Shown here piece by piece: positions 1-4,949 of a DNA stretch of 7,344 nucleotides (the first letter of the stretch is position 1; every line of letters starts with the position of its first letter). This DNA is from Alphaproteobacteria bacterium (GTDB lineage Bacteria > Pseudomonadota > Alphaproteobacteria > Rhodobacterales > Rhodobacteraceae): assembly GCA_013151535.1 (NCBI GenBank), contig JAADIC010000330.1, positions 1 to 7,344 of the forward strand, given 5' to 3'. A model generated the notes under the pieces. That model made no database searches. It was not told the DNA's origin and saw only the letters and a program-made list of their open reading frames with translations. Made by a program: the position numbers and the translations under genes.

Positions 1-1319
1 CCGAAATGCCGGGGCTGATGGCTTTGCGCGAAGAATTCGCCGAAAGCCAGCCTTTGAAAGGCTCGCGCATCGTCGGCTCGTTGCACATGACCATTCAAAC
101 CGCCGTTTTGATCGAAACGCTGACAGCACTTGGTGCTGATGTGCGCTGGGCGTCCTGTAATATTTATTCGACGCAAGATCACGCGGCGGCGGCAATCGCG
201 GTAACTGGCGTTCCAGTGTTTGCGATCAAGGGTCAGACTTTGGTTGAACATTGGGATTATCTTGATCGTTCGTTCATGTTCCCCGAGGGCGTTAACCTTA
301 TTCTGGACGATGGTGGCGACGCCACGTTGTATGTTCTGCTGGGCGCGCGCGTTGAAGAAGGCGAAACCGATCTGATCGAGGTTCCGACCTCGGAAGAAGA
401 AGAAGCGATTTTCGCGCAGATCAAAAAACGTATGAAAGAAAGCCCGGGTTGGTTCACAAAAACCCGCGCAGCCGTTCAGGGCGTGTCCGAGGAAACCACA
501 ACCGGTGTGCATCGCCTGTATGAGCTGGTGAAACTGGGGCAACTGCCATTCCCTGCGATCAATGTGAATGACAGCGTGACCAAGTCGAAATTCGACAACA
601 AATACGGCGTCAAGGAATCGCTGGTCGATGGTATCCGCCGCGCCACCGACACCATGCTGGCCGGTAAAACCGCCGTTGTCTGCGGTTACGGCGATGTCGG
701 CAAAGGTTCTGCCGCATCCCTGCAAGGGGCTGGCGCGCGGGTGAAAGTGACCGAGATTGATCCGATCTGTGCCCTGCAAGCCGCCATGGACGGATTCGAG
801 GTTCTGCCGCTGGAAGACGCGGTGAAAGACGCAGACATTTTCATCACCACAACCGGCAATAAAGACGTCATTCGCATCGAGCATATGCGCGAAATGAAAG
901 ACATGGCGATTGTCGGCAATATCGGCCATTTCGACAATGAAATTCAGGTTGCGGCGCTCAAGAACCACAAATGGACCAACATCAAAGATCAGGTCGACAT
1001 GATCGAAATGCCGTCCGGCAACCGCATGATCCTTTTGTCGCAGGGGCGTCTGTTGAACCTTGGCAACGCCACCGGTCATCCGTCTTTCGTGATGTCGGCC
1101 AGTTTCACCAATCAGGTTCTGGCCCAGATCGAACTTTGGACAAAAGGCGATGACTACAAGAACGACGTTTACATCCTGCCCAAACATCTGGACGAAAAAG
1201 TCGCGCGCTTGCATTTGGCCAAGATCGGCGTGAAGCTGTCAAAGCTGTCTAAAGAGCAGGCAGATTACATCGGCGTCACAACCGACGGGCCGTTCAAGCC
1301 CGAGCATTACAGGTACTGA
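1..1319 (+). CDS. ahcY: S-adenosylhomocysteine hydrolase (5' partial)
   Basis: Cytosolic NAD-dependent enzyme that reversibly splits S-adenosylhomocysteine into adenosine and homocysteine, relieving product inhibition of methyltransferases. The frame is open to the window edge. The first methionine (position 6) is internal, because the family normally has about 25 more residues before MPGLMALREEF; the true start lies upstream. Counting from that Met: SLHMTIQTAVL with substrate-binding His27, DDGGD at 101-105, SEETTTG with Glu163, SVTKSKFDN (Lys193, Asp197, Asn198), the NAD-binding GYGDVGKG at 227-234, GHFDNEI with His308, and the C-terminal KPEHYRY that closes the neighbouring subunit's NAD site in this family. 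All expected active-site residues are present and there is no frameshift. Any upstream SAH-type riboswitch would be outside the window. A DUF922 gene follows after 7 nt with no terminator between, so co-transcription is likely. Confidence 0.98.
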   Translation, partial: EMPGLMALREEFAESQPLKGSRIVGSLHMTIQTAVLIETLTALGADVRWASCNIYSTQDHAAAAIAVTGVPVFAIKGQTLVEHWDYLDRSFMFPEGVNLILDDGGDATLYVLLGARVEEGETDLIEVPTSEEEEAIFAQIKKRMKESPGWFTKTRAAVQGVSEETTTGVHRLYELVKLGQLPFPAINVNDSVTKSKFDNKYGVKESLVDGIRRATDTMLAGKTAVVCGYGDVGKGSAASLQGAGARVKVTEIDPICALQAAMDGFEVLPLEDAVKDADIFITTTGNKDVIRIEHMREMKDMAIVGNIGHFDNEIQVAALKNHKWTNIKDQVDMIEMPSGNRMILLSQGRLLNLGNATGHPSFVMSASFTNQVLAQIELWTKGDDYKNDVYILPKHLDEKVARLHLAKIGVKLSKLSKEQADYIGVTTDGPFKPEHYRY

Positions 1320-1326
1320 GTTCCCC

Positions 1327-1818
1327 ATGACCGGACCAATTTCAATAAACCTGGCCACAGCAATGCTGGCCTTGTTTATTGGAAATGTGCCGCCTACGGC
1401 AACTGTATCCAATATCACCATAAACAGAAATTATTACGAAATTACAGGCACTTCCGCTGCGTCCTTAAGAAATCAGATGAAGAGCTTGGGCCCAAACGGC
1501 TACTGGGCCTATACCAGATGGCGGGTCAAATGGTCGTCAGGTTGTAACCTGCGGTTGACGGTGAATTATACATTTCCCAAACTGAAAACCCCCGACAATG
1601 TGCCGCTTCCTTTGCGTAAAAGATTTCAGGCGATGCTGGTCAAACTTGTGGCCCATGAAGAGGGTCACGGCCAGAACGGGCGGGACGCGGCGGCGGAAAT
1701 TCAGGCCGCAAACTGCAAAGGCGCGCGCGAGATTATCAAGAAATACGCCGCCCAGGATAAAATCTATGACAAAGAAACCCGGCATGGATACCTCCAAGGT
1801 GTGCGGCTGGACAACTGA
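1327..1818 (+). CDS. DUF922-like putative secreted zinc protease
   Basis: 163-residue protein resembling the DUF922 family (predicted secreted Zn-dependent proteases). Visible features: a hydrophobic N-terminus (about 7-24) that could be a weak signal sequence although no basic residue precedes it; a YYEITGTSAASL segment and a YWAYTRWRVKW segment typical of the family's beta-rich part; and HEEGH at 110-114, a match to the HExxH zinc-metalloprotease motif, followed by a basic C-terminal helix region. Two cysteines (73 and 130) could form a disulfide if the protein is exported. No good Shine-Dalgarno precedes the ATG, which sits 7 nt after the ahcY stop, so translational coupling to ahcY is plausible. 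Family assignment is from motif pattern only; proteolytic activity and export are inferred, and no substrate can be suggested. Confidence 0.8.
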   Translation: MTGPISINLATAMLALFIGNVPPTATVSNITINRNYYEITGTSAASLRNQMKSLGPNGYWAYTRWRVKWSSGCNLRLTVNYTFPKLKTPDNVPLPLRKRFQAMLVKLVAHEEGHGQNGRDAAAEIQAANCKGAREIIKKYAAQDKIYDKETRHGYLQGVRLDN

Positions 1819-1867
1819 CGCGGCAAGGCCCTTTCCCTTAACACATGTTTGGGCTATTTTGTTCGCG

Positions 1868-1919
1868 GAAAGGTTGCGAATTGCGGCCCTTTCGCAAGTG
1901 TAATGTAACGTAACCTTTC
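1868..1919 (+). promoter_or_regulatory. Nested, mutually exclusive inverted repeats in leader of DUF2853 gene
   Basis: Two inverted repeats share their left arm. The outer one pairs 1868-1878 with 1909-1919 (11 positions, one of them G-T). The inner one pairs TTGCGAA at 1874-1880 with TTCGCAA at 1891-1897 across a 10-nt loop. Both cannot form at once. The right outer arm ends 5 nt before the Shine-Dalgarno of the DUF2853 gene. A weak -10-like TATTTT at 1855-1860 would start RNA near 1867, at the base of the outer stem, but it has no good -35. There is no U-tract, so this is not an intrinsic terminator. It may be an operator or an mRNA leader structure; function is unproven. Confidence 0.4.
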
Positions 1920-1924
1920 AGGGT

Positions 1925-1932
1925 GGAAGAGG
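1925..1932 (+). promoter_or_regulatory. Ribosome binding site deciding the DUF2853 start
   Basis: GGAAGAGG lies 5 nt before the ATG at 1938. An in-frame GTG at 1923 would place this purine run inside the coding region, so the ATG at 1938 is preferred; the resulting N-terminus MGKRDDLI also matches how I recall family members starting. Confidence 0.75.
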
Positions 1933-1937
1933 ATATT

Positions 1938-2279
1938 ATGGGCAAGAGAGACGATTTGATCGCGAGATACGCAGACGATTTGAAGAACAAATGCGGCATG
2001 ACACCGGACATGGACCTGCTGACGAAAGTGACCATTGGCTGCGGCCCGTCGATCTATGACGCCGACGCATCGACCGTTGCAGGTGGCCAGCAGCACGAAA
2101 TTGACACCGTGCGCAATAATTTTCTGGTGAAAAAACTCGGCCTTGCGGATGGTCCCGAACTGGACACTGCCATCGCCGAAGCGATCGAGACCTATGGCAA
2201 GTCCGAACGCAACAAATATCGCGCCGTGATCTATTATATGCTGACCAAGAAGTTTGGCAAGGAATCGGTATACGGTTGA
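1938..2279 (+). CDS. DUF2853 family protein
   Basis: Small soluble protein of 113 residues recognised as DUF2853, a family common in alphaproteobacteria and without a known biochemical role. It is rich in charged residues and predicted mostly helical, with no signal peptide or membrane segment, so it is likely cytosolic. Family-like stretches are CGMTPDMDLLTKVTIGCGPS near the N-terminus, NNFLVKKLGLADG in the middle and ERNKYRAVIYYMLTKKFGKE near the end. Two cysteines fall in the N-terminal third. The start at 1938 was chosen over the in-frame GTG at 1923 because of the Shine-Dalgarno GGAAGAGG. It appears to be its own transcription unit, with a structured leader upstream and an intrinsic terminator 29 nt downstream. 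Nothing in the neighbourhood points to a function. Confidence 0.88.
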   Translation: MGKRDDLIARYADDLKNKCGMTPDMDLLTKVTIGCGPSIYDADASTVAGGQQHEIDTVRNNFLVKKLGLADGPELDTAIAEAIETYGKSERNKYRAVIYYMLTKKFGKESVYG

Positions 2280-2308
2280 GACGGCCAAAATTGCAGAACT
2301 GAATTACA

Positions 2309-2336
2309 GGGCATTCACGCAAGTGGGTGCCCTTTT
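2309..2336 (+). terminator. Intrinsic terminator after the DUF2853 gene
   Basis: A 10-position stem (2309-2318 with 2323-2332, two G-U pairs) is closed by a GCAA tetraloop of the stable GNRA class and followed directly by TTTT. It lies 29 nt after the DUF2853 stop, so it very likely ends that transcript. Confidence 0.88.
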
Positions 2337-2387
2337 GACTGCCCGCTCCGTTAACCACAACATTCTGATTTCATGTAAAATTATCGC

Positions 2388-2531
2388 TGTATTCGGTTTG
2401 CCCTGCGCAATTCTTTCGCCTAGGGTTCCTGTATCAGGCCAGCATGGCCGGGACTTTTCAGGAGCGTGTGGCGCGCAAGTAGCGCACGTGGGGTGATGGA
2501 GGGTCCCGAGGGGTTGGGACCCTCCTTTTTT
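2388..2531 (+). ncRNA. Candidate small regulatory RNA (5' end uncertain)
   Basis: After the DUF2853 terminator comes about 160 nt with no convincing protein gene, ending in a second strong plus-strand intrinsic terminator. An independent short transcript is the simplest reading. Three hairpins are visible: 2425-2431 with 2459-2465, enclosing a GGCCA/TGGCC hairpin (2437-2449); 2465-2474 with 2482-2490, GC-rich with a bulge and two G-T pairs; and the terminator stem 2498-2525. Possible -10 boxes are TAAAAT at 2376-2381 (RNA start near 2388, weak -35) or TAGGGT at 2421-2426 with TTGCCC at 2398-2403 and a 17-nt spacer (RNA start near 2433, which would lose half of the first stem). It does not resemble SRP RNA, tmRNA, RNase P RNA or a 6S-type long hairpin. 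Family unknown to me. Confidence 0.6.
2498..2531 (+). terminator. Strong intrinsic terminator of the candidate small RNA
   Basis: A perfect 10-bp stem, GGAGGGTCCC (2498-2507) with GGGACCCTCC (2516-2525), has an 8-nt loop and is followed by six T. On the minus strand the stem is followed by ATCACC and not by T, so it works in the plus direction only and cannot end the converging DUF1761 transcript. Confidence 0.93.
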
Positions 2532-2581
2532 ATGTGGATATTCTTGGTCTCTGGTGCAAATCCAATCCTCTTGGTTTTGCT

Positions 2582-2965
2582 CTAAAACAGCGTTAGAACC
2601 AGCCCCATGATCGTACAACCGACCACCGCATAAAGCCCGTCGATGAACATCAGTCGCATGGAGCGACCGGCAAACGCATAATTGGTGATGATCCACGGCA
2701 CTGCAATAAAAGCCCCCAGCCCAAAACCGGCCCAAAGACCATTATTCGGGGTGTCAATCCCGGCCATGGCGAAGATGTGGCGCATCATGCCGGCCACCAG
2801 AACCGCCATCACGAACGAGATGATGAGCGGCACCGGATTCTTACGGCTGGCATCCTCTTGTGACACTCCTGCTGCCGCCATCCACCGCTTGGCCAACACC
2901 ATATACCACGCCGCGCCAAAGGCGTAACTTGCGATCGCGGCCACGAATACCCCTAAATATTCCAT
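2582..2965 (-). CDS. DUF1761 family integral membrane protein
   Basis: 127-residue, very hydrophobic protein with four predicted membrane helices (about 4-24, 46-68, 77-99 and 106-126), matching the size and layout of DUF1761 proteins, whose function is unknown. The only clearly hydrophilic stretch is the loop after helix 1 (about 25-44, KRWMAAAGVSQEDASRKNP). The start is the ATG at 2963-2965, because GGAGGG lies 7 nt upstream; a longer open frame reaches 3031 but would put this site inside the gene and add residues unlike the family. It is divergent from the DM13 gene and convergent with the candidate small RNA. Its 3' end has only a weak CCAA/TTGG hairpin, so its transcript may run antisense through the small-RNA region. 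Family call rests on topology and the N-terminal MEYLGVFVAAIASYAFGAAW pattern. Confidence 0.82.
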   Translation of the reverse strand: MEYLGVFVAAIASYAFGAAWYMVLAKRWMAAAGVSQEDASRKNPVPLIISFVMAVLVAGMMRHIFAMAGIDTPNNGLWAGFGLGAFIAVPWIITNYAFAGRSMRLMFIDGLYAVVGCTIMGLVLTLF

Positions 2966-2972
2966 ACTGTTT

Positions 2973-2978
2973 CCCTCC
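2973..2978 (-). promoter_or_regulatory. Ribosome binding site deciding the DUF1761 start
   Basis: Minus-strand GGAGGG, 7 nt before the ATG at 2965. It overlaps the end of the palindrome CCATATATGG (2977-2986), so a protein or RNA structure at that palindrome could affect translation. Confidence 0.75.
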
Positions 2979-2998
2979 ATATATGGATATAATCCGCC

Positions 2999-3045
2999 CA
3001 ATATGCCGCAATATGTGGTGAAAATCCACAAATTTGGCCAATATG
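2999..3045. repeat. Three helically phased CAATATG repeats in a divergent intergenic region
   Basis: CAATATG occurs at 2999-3005, 3009-3015 and 3039-3045, all on the same strand, with start-to-start distances of 10 and 30 bp, about one and three helical turns. The third copy is embedded in TTGGCCAATATGG. A perfect 10-bp palindrome CCATATATGG lies just outside at 2977-2986 and a short inverted repeat TGTGG/CCACA at 3014-3030. The arrangement suggests same-face binding sites for a regulator of the divergent genes. No known operator consensus was recognised. Confidence 0.45.
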
Positions 3046-3062
3046 GAAAATCATGCTAACCT
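3034..3062 (+). promoter_or_regulatory. Possible sigma70-type promoter of the DM13 gene
   Basis: TTGGCC (3034-3039), a 17-nt spacer and TAACCT (3057-3062), the latter preceded by TGC as in an extended -10. RNA would start near 3069, giving a leader of about 28 nt before the ATG at 3097. The -10 matches the consensus at only three positions. A perfect TATAAT at 2988-2993 is an alternative but lacks a -35. Confidence 0.3.
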
Positions 3063-3083
3063 CGGGCGTGAACAGGATTTTCA

Positions 3084-3090
3084 AAAGAGG
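3084..3090 (+). promoter_or_regulatory. Ribosome binding site deciding the DM13 protein start
   Basis: AAAGAGG, 6 nt before the ATG at 3097. The in-frame TTG at 3034 and ATG at 3043 have no purine-rich site in front, and the protein from 3097 begins directly with basic residues and a membrane anchor. Confidence 0.7.
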
Positions 3091-3096
3091 CGCAGA

Positions 3097-3570
3097 ATGA
3101 GACGGTTTTTCACAGTCGCGATTCCGGTTTTTATTATCGGCTTCGCGGTTGGCAACGCGTTCTGGTATCTGGCCTCGCCCTTGTGGATTGATCGGGTGGT
3201 GTCTGAGTCCCTGCCCGAGGAATTTCAGGTCAGCGCCATTGCCAGTGGCGAATTCAAAGGGGCGGATTCAGCCCATCAGGGGCGCGGCAAGGCCGAGATC
3301 CTGCAAACCGGTTCCGGCGCTTTTGTACTGCGGCTCAGTGATTTTGAGGTGACCAACGGGCCCGACCTCAAGGTCTATCTGTCGGCGGCGCGAAATCCCG
3401 TAAAATCGTCGGATGTGCTGGCGGCACGGTTCGTGTCACTTGGCCCGCTCAAAGGTAATATCGGCGATCAGAATTACATCCTGCCCGGCGATATCGACGT
3501 GACGAATTTCGGTTCGGTGGTGATCTGGTGCGAACAGTTCAGCGTATTGTTTGCCAGCGCCGGGCTATAA
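3097..3570 (+). CDS. Membrane-anchored DM13-domain protein
   Basis: 157 residues. An N-terminal MRRFF is followed by one membrane segment (about 4-26), then a DM13 domain (about 48-157) predicted to sit on the periplasmic side. DM13-like features are GEFKGADSAHQGRGKAEI, the FEVTNGPDLKVYLSA strand with the family's GPDL-VYL pattern, LGPLKGNIGDQNYILP, and VVIWCEQF with Cys145 in the place of the family's highly conserved cysteine. DM13 domains have been proposed to take part in electron transfer or redox chemistry at the cell surface; the bacterial role is unknown. The start follows the Shine-Dalgarno AAAGAGG. The gene is divergent from DUF1761 and its stop codon lies inside the convergent EVE gene (6-bp overlap). 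It has no cleavable signal peptide motif, so anchoring and not secretion is likely. Confidence 0.82.
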   Translation: MRRFFTVAIPVFIIGFAVGNAFWYLASPLWIDRVVSESLPEEFQVSAIASGEFKGADSAHQGRGKAEILQTGSGAFVLRLSDFEVTNGPDLKVYLSAARNPVKSSDVLAARFVSLGPLKGNIGDQNYILPGDIDVTNFGSVVIWCEQFSVLFASAGL

Positions 3571-3978
3571 TCCGCCCAGCGCGCAAATGATCTTCCATTC
3601 GGCTTCCCGAACCGGCTGCACGGAAAGCCGCGTGTTGTTGACCAGAACCATATCGCTCAAACGCTTATCGGCCTTGCAAATTTCCAGCGTCACGGGTGTT
3701 TTAAGCGATTGCACCGCCTTGATGTCCACACATTCCCAACGCGCATCATCCGTGGTGCTGTCCGCGTGGGCCAGCGCACAAACCTCGACAATTCCAACCA
3801 CGGCTTTTTCCTTTTGCGAATGGTAAAAGAAGCCGAGATCACCAAGCTGCATCAGGCGCATATTGTTACGCGCCTGATAATTGCGCACACCATCCCATTC
3901 TTCGCCCGCATCGCCCTTGGCAAGCTGGTCAGGCCAGCCCCATGTCGATGGTTCGGATTTGAATAGCCAGTAATTCAT
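3565..3978 (-). CDS. EVE domain-containing protein (THYN1-like)
   Basis: 137-residue protein that is almost entirely one EVE domain, a fold related to PUA and YTH domains and linked to recognition of modified bases in nucleic acids. Hallmarks are the N-terminal YWLFKSEPSTW, the WDGVRNYQARNNM motif at 28-40, FFYHSQ at 50-55, GIVEV at 62-66 and the C-terminal TRLSVQPV at 116-123. The start is the ATG at 3976-3978, preceded at 6 nt by AAGGAG. That Shine-Dalgarno overlaps the TGA of gpsA, so the gene is the last of a tsaD-gpsA-EVE operon and probably translationally coupled. Cytosolic, no membrane segment. The ligand (for example 5-methylcytosine or a modified RNA base) cannot be told from the sequence. 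Its TAG lies next to the DM13 stop on the other strand (3565-3570). Confidence 0.93.
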   Translation of the reverse strand: MNYWLFKSEPSTWGWPDQLAKGDAGEEWDGVRNYQARNNMRLMQLGDLGFFYHSQKEKAVVGIVEVCALAHADSTTDDARWECVDIKAVQSLKTPVTLEICKADKRLSDMVLVNNTRLSVQPVREAEWKIICALGGL

Positions 3979-3984
3979 TGCGTG

Positions 3985-3990
3985 CTCCTT
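3985..3990 (-). promoter_or_regulatory. Ribosome binding site of the EVE gene overlapping the gpsA stop
   Basis: Minus-strand AAGGAG shares its first base with the gpsA TGA and lies 6 nt before the EVE ATG. A start 15 nt further upstream (ATG overlapping the gpsA stop) would include the site in the coding region and is less likely. Confidence 0.75.
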
Positions 3991-4949
3991 CATTCCGACT
4001 TTAGGGGCCGCGACAGCAGGGCGTCAACGGCTTGGGGTATGGTCAATGCGCGCTCCAGAACAGCGGTGACAATCCGGCTTAGCGGCATGTCGATACCGCG
4101 CCGCGCCGCAAGGACCATGGTGGCGCGCGCGGTAGCAACGCCTTCAAATGTCGTGCCTTTCGCCATCGCCCCCCCTTGGCCAAGCGTGTATCCAAGCGAG
4201 AAGTTCCGCGATTGCAGCGAGGTGCAGGTCAGTGCCAGATCCCCCAGCCCGCTAAGGCCAGACAGGGTGGCGGGCTGCCCTCCCAGGTCGACCGCGAGGC
4301 GCAGCATTTCGGCGTAACCCCGCGTCATCAGGGCCGCGCGCGCGCTTTCACCAAGACCCGCGCCAATGGCAATACCACAAGCAATGGCGATGACATTCTT
4401 GAGCGCACCACCAAGCTGTGCACCCACGGGATCATTGGACAGATAAAGCCGGATTGTATCGGTTGAAAGCTGCGCTTGCAGGCTGTTGTCGGTTGTTGTC
4501 GCCAATGTCAGCGCCGTGGGCAAGCCCCGGGCAATTTCACTGGCGAAACCCGGGCCGGTCAGGATGGCGGACCTGGCGTTCGGCAGAACGTCCTGTGTGA
4601 CCTGGCTCGGCAGAAGGCCGGTGCTCTTCTCGATTCCCTTGCAACAGAGAACGCAGGTTTTATTGGCAAGCTGGCTGGTCTGAGCCGCAAGAAACCCGCG
4701 CAGATGTTGGGTTGGAACCGCCACCAAAACAACATTTGACACCGCTAGCGCATTTGCATCAGCGGTAACGGTTAGGGTTTCAGGGAAAGGAATATCGGCA
4801 AGGTATCGGGTATTCGTGCGGCTGGTTTGCATAGTCTTGGCTGCACCCTTATCCCGCGCCAGCAGGGTGACGGGTTTGCCGCCTTTGGCCAATGCGATGG
4901 CAAGGGCAGTGCCAAAAGCCCCCGCACCGGCAATGGAAATCGCGGTCAT
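3990..4949 (-). CDS. gpsA: NAD(P)+-dependent glycerol-3-phosphate dehydrogenase
   Basis: Cytosolic enzyme that reduces dihydroxyacetone phosphate to sn-glycerol 3-phosphate for phospholipid synthesis. The 319 residues are within the family's usual size. N-terminal Rossmann fold: SIAGAGAFGTALA (5-17) with the GxGxxG dinucleotide loop. Then VAVPTQHLR (77-84), CCKGIE (102-107), LTGPGFASEIARGLPTA (130-146), and the C-terminal catalytic region with GGALKNVIAIACGI (180-193; Lys184 corresponds to the catalytic lysine), ESARAALMTRGYAEM and GLSGLGDLALTCTS (231-244). No key residue is missing. The ATG at 4947-4949 overlaps the tsaD TGA by 4 bp (ATGA); a longer frame to 5009 would run into the tsaD C-terminus and precede the Rossmann motif by 20 unneeded residues. 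Expression is probably coupled to tsaD. Confidence 0.97.
   Translation of the reverse strand: MTAISIAGAGAFGTALAIALAKGGKPVTLLARDKGAAKTMQTSRTNTRYLADIPFPETLTVTADANALAVSNVVLVAVPTQHLRGFLAAQTSQLANKTCVLCCKGIEKSTGLLPSQVTQDVLPNARSAILTGPGFASEIARGLPTALTLATTTDNSLQAQLSTDTIRLYLSNDPVGAQLGGALKNVIAIACGIAIGAGLGESARAALMTRGYAEMLRLAVDLGGQPATLSGLSGLGDLALTCTSLQSRNFSLGYTLGQGGAMAKGTTFEGVATARATMVLAARRGIDMPLSRIVTAVLERALTIPQAVDALLSRPLKSE

Noticed and set aside
1829..1854. Possible terminator after the DUF922 gene (GCCC ... GGGC)
   Set aside because: Only a 4-bp stem with a loop of about 20 nt; too weak to call.
1854..2288. 144-codon minus-strand frame
   Set aside because: Antisense to the DUF2853 gene, which has a good Shine-Dalgarno, family match and terminator.
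2254..2496. 80-codon plus-strand frame reaching into the small-RNA region
   Set aside because: It starts inside the DUF2853 gene, runs through the terminator at 2309-2336 and has no recognisable motif.
2388..2531. 6S RNA as identity of the candidate small RNA
   Set aside because: 6S RNA forms one long hairpin whose 5' and 3' ends pair; here the 3' end folds as its own terminator hairpin and the rest forms separate short stems.
2549..2567. T-arm-like sequence GGTGCAAATCC
   Set aside because: No acceptor stem, D-arm or anticodon arm can be built around it, so it is not a tRNA.
2304..2735. 143-codon minus-strand frame
   Set aside because: It overlaps DUF1761 in another frame and crosses both terminators; composition is not protein-like.
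2988..2993. Perfect TATAAT as -10 of the DM13 gene
   Set aside because: The matching -35 position holds TACTGT, which overlaps the DUF1761 start codon, and the leader would be nearly 100 nt; the site at 3034-3062 is a better placed, though weak, candidate.
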